A stretch of 64,000 nucleotides of DNA, from the NCBI RefSeq assembly GCF_905220365.1, contig NC_061131.1, positions 2,666,001 to 2,730,000 of the forward strand, read 5' to 3'. Under the pieces are notes generated by a model. It did no database searches, was not told the origin of the DNA, and worked only from the letters and a program-made list of their open reading frames with translations. This DNA is from Vanessa cardui (lineage: Eukaryota > Arthropoda > Insecta > Lepidoptera > Nymphalidae). The position numbers were made by a program, and so were the translations under genes. Shown piece after piece: positions 1-9,369 of the stretch (positions are counted from its first letter, which is position 1; the number at the start of each line of letters is the position of its first letter).

Positions 1-21
1 CCAGGTGCCGACGCACCGCGC
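1..21 (-). CDS. GDAP2: GDAP2 exon, cut by the window edge
   Basis: After an acceptor GTGCGCAG the minus strand continues for 21 bases to the edge. With the split codon it reads R-AVRRHL, the expected continuation after VAL in GDAP2 (family: ALRTVRRFLE). Short, but in phase and in the right place. Confidence 0.75.
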
Positions 22-3000
22 CTGCGCACACACAATACATTTTTTTTTTTTTTATTATTCTTTATTGCACAGATCAAACATGTACAAAGGGCGGACTTAA
101 CGCTATTACAGCATTTTCTGCCAGCCAACCCAGAATAGTGCAGGAGAGAAGTCAGTAGGTGTGCACAGAAGTTAAAGAAAAAAATTAAAATATATACATA
201 GCTATAGACCCCTATACATATATATAATAATAATAATTTAAGGCAGAAATTAAATGTTTATTATGATGAAAATATCATTGTATCTTTTCTGAACTGGTAT
301 ATGTAATGCTGTAGAGCCGAGATGGCCCAGTGGCAGCCCCGGATCTAGGGGGGAGCAAGCCCATGCCCCGGGCGGCAAGTTCAGAGGGCGGCCAAATTCA
401 ACCTTTACATACGAATGGATAACTCATATCTTACTTAAGTTTAACCAAGGAATAAATAATAGTATAAGTACAGAAATTTCATAGTCGTATCAACTCGACC
501 GATATCCAAAGCTCGGAGTGAAACGTGCTGCATGAACATTTATTATTTGCAAGGCGCGTGGGCATAGATCAAAAAACGCGCCCGCGACCTGCTCACCCGC
601 AGTTCAAATGCACAAAGAGTGTATGATCAAATGAAAAACACGGGTACAACAAATTAAATCATGCCAGGGTATTGATCGAGATATTGAGAGAGCAATTCAC
701 TCGAAGAAAGAAAAATGGAAACAGATTTTGCGTACTGTTATGGATGTTGATGTATCTGTCCACAATCAATCAATCGAAATCAATCGAGTGAATATAGAAA
801 TTCAGAAAGTAGACAATATCCTTGCCCGTTCCGTCGCACTCACGGATGGTCTGCTCAAAACTTTGCAAAAAATTAGACAAAATCCGATGGAATATTGGAT
901 AAAAGAGGCTGGAGAAGTTGCTAAAAAAAGTGGTGTTGACCCTATTTTGCAAAATAAACGAATTCCGAAACGGAAAAAACATTTCGATGAGATGTACGAA
1001 TTACAAACACTCCAGCCTATTCAATTGCTTTCAAAAGAAATAATGATGATATTTGATAGAATTATAGCAGAAATTAAAAAGAGGTTTGAATGTGCTACCA
1101 TGCTGAATTTGAATTTTGCTTATCTTAATGGTAGTAATATTTTGAAAATGACAAGAGACAATGACTCTGTCCGCATACATCCACAAGCTGCGAGCGAAAT
1201 TTTTAGCAAATTAAAACTAATTAAAAATTATTTGCGATCTTCTATGAGTCAGGAACGCTTACCGAGTCTTGCAATCTTAGCGATAGAAAATCGAATTGCA
1301 CACGAAATAAATTATGACAAAGCTATAAATTTATTTGCTGAATAAAAAGTACGAGAGTAAAATTATAATTTCAATTTACAAAAATGCAATATATATATTT
1401 GATTGTTATTATGCATATTTTTATTTTAAATTCTATCATGTGCCGTGTAATAAATATCTAATATATCTGTAATTTTAAAACACAGAATAACCAGCGATGG
1501 AAGCATTATTTCCAAATTTCAATGAATTAGTGGACATCTGGTAGCTGAAATTATATGGATTATAAAAGTAAAAATGAATATATGTGGGAGCGGCATTTTC
1601 AGATTTTGCCCCGCCTAAAAAAACATGAAGATCCGGGGCTGCCCAGTGGTTAGAACTCGCGCATCTTGACCGATGATTCGGGTTCAAACCCAGGCAAGCA
1701 CCACTATATATATGTGCTTAATTTATGTTTATAACTCATCTCGTGCTCGGCGGTGACGGAAAACATCGTCAGGAAACCTGCATGTGTCTAATTTCATTGA
1801 AATTCTGCCACACATGCATTCCACCAATCCGCATTGGAACAGCGTGATGGAATATGTACCAAAGCCCTCTTCTTAATGAGAGAGGAGGCCATTAGCCCAA
1901 CAATAGAAAATTTACAGGCTGTTACTCTAGTCTTGGTTGTTGGTAGACCAAGAAAACGGTGGGCTGATGATATCACCAATGTCACAGGGAGCGACTGGCT
2001 AACAGTAAGCAAGGACAGAGAGACGTGGAATAAACTGGAGGAGGCCTTTACCCAAAAAGGGGTCCATATTTCACACAATGGAGACTAACCACACTAACAA
2101 TAAATTAAGAAAACCTACTAACAAACTACTAATTTCATTTGAAATGTTGTATTGAATTATGGAATAAATGGCTTTATTATTATTATTATTTATACTCTAG
2201 TCTTACTCTACATGTAATGCTATAAAATATTGAATTTAGTTTTATATTTGAATAGGTTATGGTAACTCACGTAGGGCGACGTGCGCGGCGACGTCGGGCG
2301 GGAAGTTCCTCCGCGGGGAACTCACGACGCACAACGCCAACGAGCGCACGCCCAACTCCAGAGCGCAGTGCAGGACGTTTCTGTAACATATATATATATG
2401 TTGTTATAATATATATATATATATATATATATTCTCAGCATAAACGAGTATCGTAAATCATATACTTAAATATAAAAACTCTTTGTTGATAACACACGAG
2501 AGTCGAGATGGCCCAGTGGTTAGAGCGCGTCCATCTTAACCGATGATTGCGGGTTCAAACCCAGACAAGCACCGCAGATTCATGTACTTAATTTGTCTTT
2601 ATAATTCATCTCGTTCTCAGCGGTGAAGGAAAACATCGTGAGGAAACCTGCATGTTACAAATTTCATAGAAATTCTGCCACATGTGTATTCCACCAACCC
2701 GCATTGGAACAGCGTGGTGGAATATGTTCCAAACCTTCTCCTCAGAGGGAGAGGAGGCCTTTAGCCCAGCAGTGGAAATTTACAGGCTGTTGTTGTTGTT
2801 GTTGATAACACACAGATTTTTACACTATAATTAGCCCCCCGCCCTACCTTCATGCGAGTACGTGATATATTATGATCAAATTACATAAAATAATTATAAA
2901 TTGTAGCCTATGTGTTATCTGATGTATAACCTATATTATTGTAAAATTTCATCCAAATCCGCTAAGTAGTTTTTTCGAGAAAGAGCAACAAACATACATA

Positions 3001-6000
3001 CATCCTCACAAACTTTCGCATTCATAATATTAGTAGGATTTATAATATTGTAGTAACAAAACTCGGTGTACATTGTCCTGTTGTCATAATAGTTGATGTG
3101 TTTATGTATTATTTAGCGGCGACTTCAAAAAGATTTGTATTCTTCGTACATAACGACATTACATCTATACATTAACTTTTAAACTATTTCAAATAAAATT
3201 ACAATCAAAAACAGACACAACATTATACACACAAAAACAAAAATATTCCAACGAAATGCTTATAACGAACAATTTATAATAGCAGATAATGAATAAAAAA
3301 ATACAATAGAGAAAAATAATCTCGTCACTTTTCTATTGAAGTGTACACAATCATAGAGTTATAAATAATAACTCTTTGATTTTGTACACTTCACTTCACT
3401 GCAGAAAGAAAATTAACTTTTTCATATGAGTATACTTACTTGTAGCAGTTGTGTAAAGAGCTCTCGGCCGCTGTGTGATATTTTGCGACGTACTTCGGAC
3501 TGACCGTATGTATGATGTGTCTACAGCGAAGGTCGTACCCTCCAGTTACTACCACTTCTCCTGTCCGACATTCTGTAATTAAAAAATGGGGAAATTTTAG
3601 GCTTTAAGGCCTTAAGGCTGGGATGGCCCAGTGGTTAGAACGCGTGCATATTAACCGATGATTTCGGGTCTAAGCCCAGGTAAGCACCAATCAGTTTTCA
3701 TGTGCTTAATTTGTGTCTGTAATTCGTCACGTGCTCGGCGGTGAAGGAAAACGTCGTGAGGACAACTGTATGAGACTAATTTCTACGAAATTCAGTCACA
3801 CGTGTATCCACGAGCCCGCTTGTAGCAGCGTGATGGAATATGTTCCAATCCTTCTCCTCAAAGGGAGAGGAGAGCCTTAGCCCAGGAGTGGAAAATTTAC
3901 AAGTTATTACTTTACTTTAATTGGCTTTAAGGTTTCATCAGTGTTATGCAAATACTATTGTAACCTACAGTTATTATTTTTACTGTAAAACCAGGCCAGC
4001 TCCTCAATGAGGATGTCAAAGACATCATCCTGCCCTTATCCCAATTTTATTTGGGGTCAGCGCATAATGTCTTCTCCTTCCATACTTCTCTGTCAGACGT
4101 CATCTCACAAGTAACATTATTTCTAACCATATCTTCTTTCACAAAATACAACACAGTCGAAATAACAATAATTTTTAAGTCATTTTATACGCTATTCAAG
4201 ACAAAAAGAGGGTACAACAATTGGTAACATAGGTATTGCTGGTTTTCAACAGCAGGCAGAGATTTGGGTATTAACATTGATTACTCTGATGTACAGTCAG
4301 AGTAAGAAAACCTTCGTCAGTTATCAAATTAATTCCTTTATCAAGTCTTAAAATCTTAGTACCTTTTGAATCTAAACATCAAATCATCGCGACGCAATAT
4401 GTCACTCTCGATCGGTAAAGCAGATTATCGCTTATACTGAGCACACGAAAATCGATCTTAAGGTGACGAAGCTTTTCTCAACCCGACTGCACCTCGTAAA
4501 GGAACGCAAAGTCATTGTTCTTGCTTTTGAACGCTTTGAAGTTGGATTTGTGGTCCTATCGGATTATATGACTTAAGAGACTTGGGAACAAAGGGGAAGA
4601 AAGACTATATTCGTGTGCGCACACACTTCAACATGTTGACCTAAGTATGAATGTAAAATTACTTTTCGTTGAATTTTTTTCAATGTGTGCGTGTTTAATA
4701 TTCTTAAGAGCATTAAACTATTACAACTGTAATTGTTTACGATTCATTTCGTTGTATCCGGTCATCGACCTTTGCAGCTGGTATAATTATTTTAACCTAC
4801 ATGTAAATTCATTTTAGTTATGCCGATAAGAGAAAAGTAATACATGAAAAGTATTATTAGTTAGGAAGGAAGAAAAGTTTTAATCGTACGTCATCTGATT
4901 TCTTCTTAGGCTTGTGTGTATATTTAATGTTATAGAAGGTATAAGGGCAATACAAAATCAATGTCTTAGATCGACAATACAGGACCAACGCTGGGAACTA
5001 AGATGTTATATAATTACTCTGGCTCATTAACTCTTTAAATCCTCACCACCAAGTATCTACGAGTTTGTACGAGTTGTATGTAGATGTACGAGTTTATTGT
5101 ACAGTCGGGGTAAGACAAGGTTCGTCACCTTAAGATCTATTTTCGTGCGCTCAGTATGAGCGATAATCTGTTTAACTGACCTGTGACACTGACAGACACA
5201 TTTTGACAATTCAGTAGAAGATATCATAGCTAATTTAAATATGGAATGACCAATAACGCCATTAAAAAGGTTTCATGTTGATATAAAACTAAACGTAGTG
5301 CAAAGATGTTACACTATTTTGAACCAATTTATCATACTATGTAAGTTTAATTTTATATGCAGTTGTCAGTTTAGTGCTTTAGTTTTAAAAGGTACTAAGA
5401 GTTTACATTATTATTTGACCACAAGCAATATAGTAACGATATAGTAACACTTGGATGAAAAAACAACACAAAAATAATTCCCAGAAAATCGTCATCGCCG
5501 TGTCTCGACCGTACCTAAGGATTTGGTGATGATTTCCTCCTTCAGGTCTGGTCCCGCTCCTTGCATGATACGCTCGCTAACTACATTGCATTCCGATAGT
5601 GTCTCGTCAGTCGTGTTCGTGATCGCGTCCACTTCTAACGTTGTTATATCGCCTTGCCTGAAATAAAATAAACACTTTTATTGCCTTACGACGTTCATTA
5701 CCTCCATTGTAGTAAATACATTGAAATTTTTGTTTGTATGAGGCAAAAACGGTAGTAAATTGGGTATGACATAATCTTTTAATAATTACATGTCTCAATC
5801 AAAGAACATAGTATTTAATAGGTAGGACGACATATGAGCCATATTTTCAGTGGTCACCACCGCCCATATACATTGGCCCTGTTAGATTAACTATCCCTTA
5901 CATTGCCAATGCGCCACTAATCGTAATAAGATGTTATGTCATTTGTGCCTGTAGTTACACTGGCTTTAATGAGCCAGTGTAACTACAGGCACAAATGACA

Positions 6001-6953
6001 TACACCTTCAAACCGGAACACAACAATACAAAGTTCTGTTTTATGCCAAATCTGATGAGTTGGTGGTGTCTAACTAAATGGGTTTGGACAAAGCCCTACC
6101 AACAAAACAATTGTGAAACAATTCCAAATAAGAATTATTCAATACCAATGTATTAGCTGGTCAAAATGTAAGGAAAACATATCTTATACGTTGCGGACAT
6201 TTTTTTTCTATCCTTACATCCAACACTCACATACGTCCATATCTGCCGCCAAAAAAAACCCAATGGATTTGTCACACAAATTATAGAGAAAATGTACTGA
6301 ACTTGACTTTTTTCCCTATACGTTTAAATGCATTATAATAATATCTTTCGAAATAATGCATCTTCAGATGTTTCTCTTTACAGCTGAGCTTGAGATTACA
6401 AATAATCAAAAATTTCGAAATAAATCGCAGGCAAATGTTTTCTTTGATCTTCTGCAATGCGATTATTGTCTGTTCAATGTTTAATGGTAAATTTTATTTA
6501 TTTATGATAATTAATCTGTTAAGATATACATTTTTTTTTTAAATTGACGTTTGAACGAAATATTCTTGATTCACAGTTTGATTCAATTTGAATTTAATTC
6601 CAAATCCAAAATTAATCTAATGCTTTATTAACATAAGATACAACTAAGTGTTGTAAAGTGAATTTAATTTTTAGGTCCTTGAGCAAATCAATTTTAAGTT
6701 CCATTTTAGGATTACCATTAAATGTTTGAGGCATCATTTTATATACAAGGAATTATCTGTTGATTTTAATAACTATGATTAGTTTACCAAATAGCGAGAC
6801 GTTGGTTGATCTCATCGTCGTAAGGGTACACGGGATATGCGTGTACGGGGGGCGCCTTGTCCGCGTAGTCCGTGAGCGGCGCGGGCGCAGTCTGCGACCA
6901 GCGGGTCACGGCCACCCCGCCGGCACTCGCCGGCGCACGCATCACGCTATTTT
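1..6953 (-). CDS. GDAP2: GDAP2, N-terminal macro-domain part (5 exons, 3' end outside window)
   Basis: Five minus-strand exons (6953-6788, 5657-5515, 3572-3440, 2380-2271, 21-1) join in frame with GT/AG boundaries and give about 187 residues. The product matches GDAP2, a cytoplasmic protein of a macro domain followed by a CRAL-TRIO domain. Family landmarks appear in order: WQGD at the start of the macro domain, AITNTTDE (the ADP-ribose-loop region), GPDLKEE, CRTGE, IIHTVSPKY, HTAAESSLHNCY, FPPDVAAHVALR and AVRRHL. The start is the ATG at 6942-6940, about 51 codons before WQGD, close to the usual N-terminal length. The codons before it in that exon are open, so an upstream coding exon is not excluded. 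The C-terminal half lies left of base 1. Exons are GC-rich while introns are AT-rich and full of repeats. The loop reads NTTD where the family usually has NTSN. The identification comes from remembered family sequence; no alignment was run. Confidence 0.9.
41..165 (-). repeat. LINE 3'-end fragment with poly-T start
   Basis: A poly-T run is followed by TTCTTTATTGCACAGATCAA and a GGGCGGACTTAACGC stretch. This resembles a common lepidopteran non-LTR retrotransposon 3' end in reverse orientation (poly-A tail at low coordinate). From memory only. The rest, to 300, is AT-rich intron without a recognisable feature. Confidence 0.45.
334..1641 (+). mobile_element. hAT DNA transposon, internally deleted, inside SINE-A
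   Basis: The element begins CAGCCCCGGATCT and ends AGATCCGGGGCTG, perfect 13 bp terminal inverted repeats of the hAT CAG...CTG form. It is flanked by the exact 8 bp duplication CCCAGTGG (326-333 and 1642-1649), the target length typical of hAT. At 1308 bp it is too short for a complete transposase. It holds one ORF, described separately. The CCCAGTGG target is part of the SINE A-box region, so it inserted after the SINE. Confidence 0.92.
728..1345 (+). pseudogene. hAT transposase C-terminal fragment (ZMYM1-like)
   Basis: An uninterrupted frame of about 205 codons lies inside the hAT element. The frame opens at a TTG and the first ATG is at 740, so it is a fragment rather than a complete gene. 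It contains EAGEVAKKSGVDP, a basic KRIPKRKKHFDE stretch, and near the end MSQERLPSLAILAIE, which resembles the C-terminal dimerisation segment of hAT transposases of the zinc-finger MYM-type 1-like group. The N-terminal zinc finger and most of the catalytic RNase H-like domain are absent. The lack of stops suggests either recent insertion or a deletion derivative mobilised in trans. Identification is by motif only. Confidence 0.75.
1935..2192 (+). mobile_element. 5'-truncated LINE insertion in the SINE tail
   Basis: The 258 bp insert encodes GRPRKRWADDITNVTGSDWL followed by a DRETWNKLEEAF motif and a stop before 2090. This is the C-terminal tail typical of lepidopteran endonuclease/reverse-transcriptase elements (often labelled craniofacial development protein 2-like). 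It ends in an (ATT)n tail at 2174-2192. The 12 bp TACTCTAGTCTT flanks it exactly on both sides (1923-1934 and 2193-2204), a retroposition target duplication. Confidence 0.9.
2271..2380 (-). CDS. GDAP2: GDAP2 macro-domain exon
   Basis: This 110 bp, very GC-rich exon has acceptor TATGTTACAG and donor GTGAGT. It encodes NVLHCALELGVRSLALCVVS, then the segment FPPDVAAHVAL, matching the late part of the GDAP2 macro domain. It ends with C, which with the first two bases of the next exon makes Arg. Confidence 0.9.
2408..2432. repeat. (TA)n microsatellite
   Basis: About 12 uninterrupted AT dinucleotides in the GDAP2 intron, close to the acceptor side of the 2271-2380 exon. Confidence 0.9.
2498..2803 (+). 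repeat. SINE-A, full length, (TTG)n tail
   Basis: Complete copy with tRNA-like head (GGCCCAGTGGTTAGAGCG, GGGTTCAAACCC), body and a (TTG)n tail. The duplication GATAACACAC flanks it at 2488-2497 and 2804-2813. Any ORF here is SINE sequence. Confidence 0.92.
2820..3042 (+). repeat. H3-type short repeat
   Basis: Reads from GCCCCCCGCCCTACC through TTGTAGCCTATGTG and AAATCCGCTAAGTAGTTTTT to TAATATTAGTAGGAT, a widespread lepidopteran repeat, perhaps Helitron-derived. Class not proven. Confidence 0.55.
3440..3572 (-). CDS. GDAP2: GDAP2 macro-domain exon
   Basis: This 133 bp exon has acceptor AATTACAG and the consensus donor GTAAGTA. It encodes CRTGEVVVTGGYDL, then RHIIHTVSPKY and YHTAAESSLHNCY, all hallmarks of the GDAP2 macro domain. 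It leaves AA, which forms Lys with the first base of the next exon. Confidence 0.92.
3610..3922 (+). repeat. SINE-A, full length, TTAC/ACTTT tail
   Basis: Starts near GGGATGGCCCAGTGG and ends TTACAAGTTATTACTTTACTT. Flanked by the 10 bp repeat GGCTTTAAGG (3600-3609 and 3923-3932). It lies just upstream of the 3440-3572 GDAP2 exon. Confidence 0.88.
4008..4150 (-). repeat. LINE 3'-end-like fragment
   Basis: Contains ATCCTGCCCTTATCCCAATT, TTGGGGTCAGCGCATAATG and CTTCTCCTTCCATACTTCTC, a phrase I recognise from many lepidopteran genomes as a non-LTR element end in this orientation. Fragmentary. Confidence 0.5.
4291..4492. mobile_element. Short MITE with ~29 bp imperfect terminal inverted repeats
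   Basis: The left end (4291-4319) starts GTACAGTCAGAGTAAG and the right end (4464-4492), reverse-complemented, starts GTGCAGTCGGGTTGAG. Both continue to CTTCGTCA. The two arms match at about 23 of 29 positions. No ORF inside. A related copy lies at 5099. Superfamily undetermined. Confidence 0.7.
5099..5410. mobile_element. Second, truncated copy of the same MITE
   Basis: Begins GTACAGTCGGGGTAAG and continues TTCGTCACCTTAAGATC, TTTTCGTGCGCTCAGTAT and GCGATAATCTGTTTAA, matching the reverse complement of 4291-4492. A later match is AAAAGGTACTAAGAGTTTA near 5390. The right terminal repeat is not visible and about 150 bp extra lies in the middle. Confidence 0.55.
5515..5657 (-). CDS. GDAP2: GDAP2 macro-domain exon (ADP-ribose loop)
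   Basis: This 143 bp exon has acceptor TTTATTTCAG and donor GTACGG. It encodes QGDITTLEVDAITNTTDE, then VSERIMQGAGPDLKEE. It completes the split W codon from the upstream exon and leaves one base that makes Glu with the next exon. The Asn-rich loop of macro domains sits here, as NTTD. Confidence 0.9.
5825..6110 (+). repeat. Repeat-B with internal inverted duplication
   Basis: Runs from TATGAGCC and TTCAGTGGTCACCACC to GACAAAGCCCTACCAAC in the GDAP2 intron. The standard GTTACACTGGCTCACTCACC section is replaced by a 29 bp palindromic duplication, listed separately. Confidence 0.85.
5937..6000. repeat. Perfect 29 bp inverted repeat, 6 bp loop
   Basis: The left arm (5937-5965) runs from TGTCATTTGTGCCTG to ACACTGGCT. 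The right arm (5972-6000) is its exact reverse complement, and the loop is TTAATG. Only the left arm is in the normal position for Repeat-B, so the right arm is a local inverted copy. Confidence 0.95.
6788..6953 (-). CDS. GDAP2: GDAP2 exon with start codon
   Basis: The exon opens after the acceptor TATTTTCAG and ends before the donor GTAAAC. It holds 11 bases before the ATG at 6942-6940 and then 51 codons plus two bases. The encoded N-terminus is rich in Ala and Pro, then reaches HAYPVYPYDDEINQRLAIW just before the macro domain. GC content is far above the flanks. The bases before the ATG after a strong acceptor imply at least one upstream 5' UTR exon. Confidence 0.85.
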
Positions 6954-7024
6954 CTGAAAATAGACAATAAGAAAATTATGTAAAAAATATTCACTATTGG
7001 TATGGTTTTGATGCCTGTATCGTT

Positions 7025-7320
7025 ACAACAACAGCCTGTAAATTCCCACTGCTGGGCTAAAGGCCTCCTCTCCCTTTGAGGAGAAGGTTTGGAACATATT
7101 TCACCACGCTGTTCTAATGCGGGTTGGTGGAATACACATGTGGCAGAATTTCTATGAAATTTGTCACATGCAGGTTTCCTCACGATGCTTTCCTTCACCG
7201 CTGAGCACGAGATGAATTATAAAGACAAATTAAAGCACATGAATCAGCGGTGCTTGCCTGGGTTTGAACACGCAATCATCGGTTAAGACGCGTTCTAACC
7301 ACTGGGCCATCTCGACTCTA
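7025..7320 (-). repeat. SINE-A, full length, (TTG)n tail
   Basis: Reverse-oriented copy: ACAACAACAGCCTGTAAATT at the low end, GGGCCATCTCGACTC at the high end. It lies just upstream of the GDAP2 start-codon exon. No clear target duplication. Confidence 0.9.
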
Positions 7321-7329
7321 TCGAGATCG

Positions 7330-7955
7330 TAAACCGTATAGAAAAGAAACATTAATAATTATTCAACTTAACAAAATAATATTTAAGAGCGTATAGGCTT
7401 AGTTGCCATGCCTACAAAAATACGCAGTCAGCTTTCTTCTTATTACAAAAAAAAAAGTATATATGTATATAAACTAAAGCACCAGAGGAGAATCAGTTAT
7501 AAATATAATTCTATAGACCAAGTTACCAAAGAGTGTGAGAAGGCCATATTTTTTGCATAATTTAGTGAAGCGCAGCGTAGTTGAATTATTTATTCAACGA
7601 TTAGTCCATATGTGGACTTCACCTTATTTGCAATACTATATATTTATAGATATAGAAAGTTGTATATTTTGTTTTTCTTACAAATTAGCTATTCTATTAA
7701 TTGTTTCCTCACGCTTCACGACTGCTCTTAATTTTCTCGTAAATTTTTTGACTTCGGTAACAACGAGAATATCCATATATGCTTGTCATAACGAAGTAGG
7801 TGCTTAAAATTTTATTGCAACGACGTTAATTGGTTCGTTGCTCAAAACGATAAATTTATACACAATAAGCATCGGATCTTTAGAAGCCTAACTATTTTAA
7901 GTTTGGAAATGATTAAAATTGTTATGACACATAGTGAGATCGGGAATAAAAACAG
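7330..7955. other. AT-rich, no recognisable feature
   Basis: The minor open frame at 7535-7807 has biased AT-rich composition, no motif and no splice context. I see no gene here. Confidence 0.5.
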
Positions 7956-7956
7956 G

Positions 7957-8213
7957 CCAAGAGCGTGTCGGACACGCACATGAAAGGGTTCTGTAGCCAT
8001 AAGATGGAAATTTAGCAATCTCTCTTTGTGGTAAAAAATAATTATTTTTCGATAATTTTAAAAACCAATTTTTGAATTATCAATATACATCTCTCTACCA
8101 ATTTTCGTGGCAATCGGTGCAGAAACGGCGGAGAACGAGCCAGGACAGACAGACGGACAGACATGTCGAAACTTTAAGGGTTAATAGTAGACTACGGAAC
8201 CCTAAAAATCACT
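7957..8213. repeat. Interspersed repeat ending in GGAACCCTAAAAATC
   Basis: Starts AAGAGCGTGTCGGACACGC, contains AAAGGGTTCTGTAGCCATAA, GACAGACGGACAGACATGTC, and near the end CTACGGAACCCTAAAAATC. GGGTTCTGTAG and CTACGGAACCC make weak inverted ends, so it may be a MITE. Resembles a repeat common in moths and butterflies. Confidence 0.5.
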
Positions 8214-8611
8214 ACAAAATTGTTTGAACGACGGAAAATATTATTTTTATAAAGAAAACATTGCTGACAGATTAAATATTATTTGGTAACATTTGTGGTT
8301 ACTTTCCCGGGTCTGAGTGTGTCGCGATTGAAGCCACTGCTTTAGTTAATGTCGCTTATATTTTACACGTTTGTGTATATGCCTTAATACTTTTCCAATG
8401 GCATTCTCAGAAATTAGACGCATTATTTATTACGACGTTCTATGTAAAACTGTCAATAGGCAAGTAATATGTTCAAACATGGAAATAATACTTTCTAGAA
8501 AAGTATAAATATCTAGAATTATTAATACGTATAGAATACAAAATACTCCTGAATCCCAAAAAGACCAATAAAGCCCCTCTAAGGACAGGGAACTGGCAAA
8601 ACATTGCAGGA

Positions 8612-8862
8612 CATCACTACATAGTATAAAACAAAGTCGTTTTCTCTGTCCCTATATCCCTATGTATGCTTAAATCTTTAAAACTACGCAACGGATTTTG
8701 ATGCGGTTTTTTTAATACATAGAGTGATTCGAGAAGGCTTTTGTATATAATACATGGACAGCATAGTAAAGAAACGTTGATCATTTTATAAATTTCTAAT
8801 GTAATGTCGTAAATAAACAAAATTCAGTATTGCACCCGTGCGAGGTTTAAGATCGCTAGTTA
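8612..8862 (+). mobile_element. H1 Helitron-like non-autonomous element
   Basis: Starts CTACATAGTATAAAACAAAG, passes CGCAACGGATTTTGATGCGG and ends GCACCCGTGCGAGG...GATCGCTAGT. The CTAGT end and the family's occurrence elsewhere in this window fit a short Helitron. Confidence 0.65.
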
Positions 8863-8998
8863 AAGATATGTTTAATCGAATAAATGGCACCAGAAGACAT
8901 GGCTATTTGTTACACTATTAGAGTCCAATAAAAAATGTCCATAATAATCATTCAAAGGTCAAAGTCAATACGAATAATATCGGCTTTTAAAATAAACG

Positions 8999-9364
8999 TC
9001 ACTTAATGGCTTGGAAATTGATTGTGTGGTAAATTGTATTGACATCCGTCATTTCTATTTTAGAACAAGTATTATATTCAAAATGCATCAATAAATACTC
9101 GTAATTATAATTTAAAACAAGATTCGTATTTTTAGTTCTCTTTTTTAAATAAATAATATTGCCATTGTCGTAATATATTATGTCAGTTGTCCAAAGTGAA
9201 ACCAACGGTTTGGAAGTAAGCAACTTGGACCTTCCATTACACCAAGAATTTAATTGAACTTGAACCTTAAAAACGTAAACTATATCATAGTTTACTTTTA
9301 TAGTTTTTATATAACAATTAAAAAATATATACTTATTTTCCTTATTTAAATAGCCTCCGATCAT
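8999..9364 (-). other. Unrecognised 121-codon open frame
   Basis: Longest uninterrupted frame in the gene desert apart from transposons. It starts MIGGYLNKENKYIFFNCYIK and includes QLNSWCNGRSKLL and SLWTTDIIYYDNGN. I do not recognise it. The bases near its 3' end (ACTTAATGGCTTGGAAATTG) recur in altered form near 25880, so it is probably a decayed repeat rather than a host gene. Confidence 0.2.
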
Positions 9365-9369
9365 CTCAT

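Larger units (their letters stand above)
311..2211 (+). repeat. SINE-A copy split by two later insertions
   Basis: The SINE starts at GAGCCGAGATGGCCCAGTGG, is interrupted by a hAT element (334-1641), resumes at TTAGAACTCGCGCATC, and runs to TTTACAGGCTG and an ACTCTAG-type tail. The tail is interrupted by a LINE fragment (1935-2192). The 10 bp direct repeat ATGTAATGCT lies immediately before (301-310) and after (2212-2221), as expected for the target-site duplication of the original SINE insertion. Confidence 0.85.

Noticed and set aside
2623..2805. Short open frames within SINE-A copies (also 6947-7198, 11165-11515, 32795-32980, 34715-35038, 57793-58052)
   Set aside because: They lie on the SINE body and repeat the same translated phrases in several places. 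They are not host genes.
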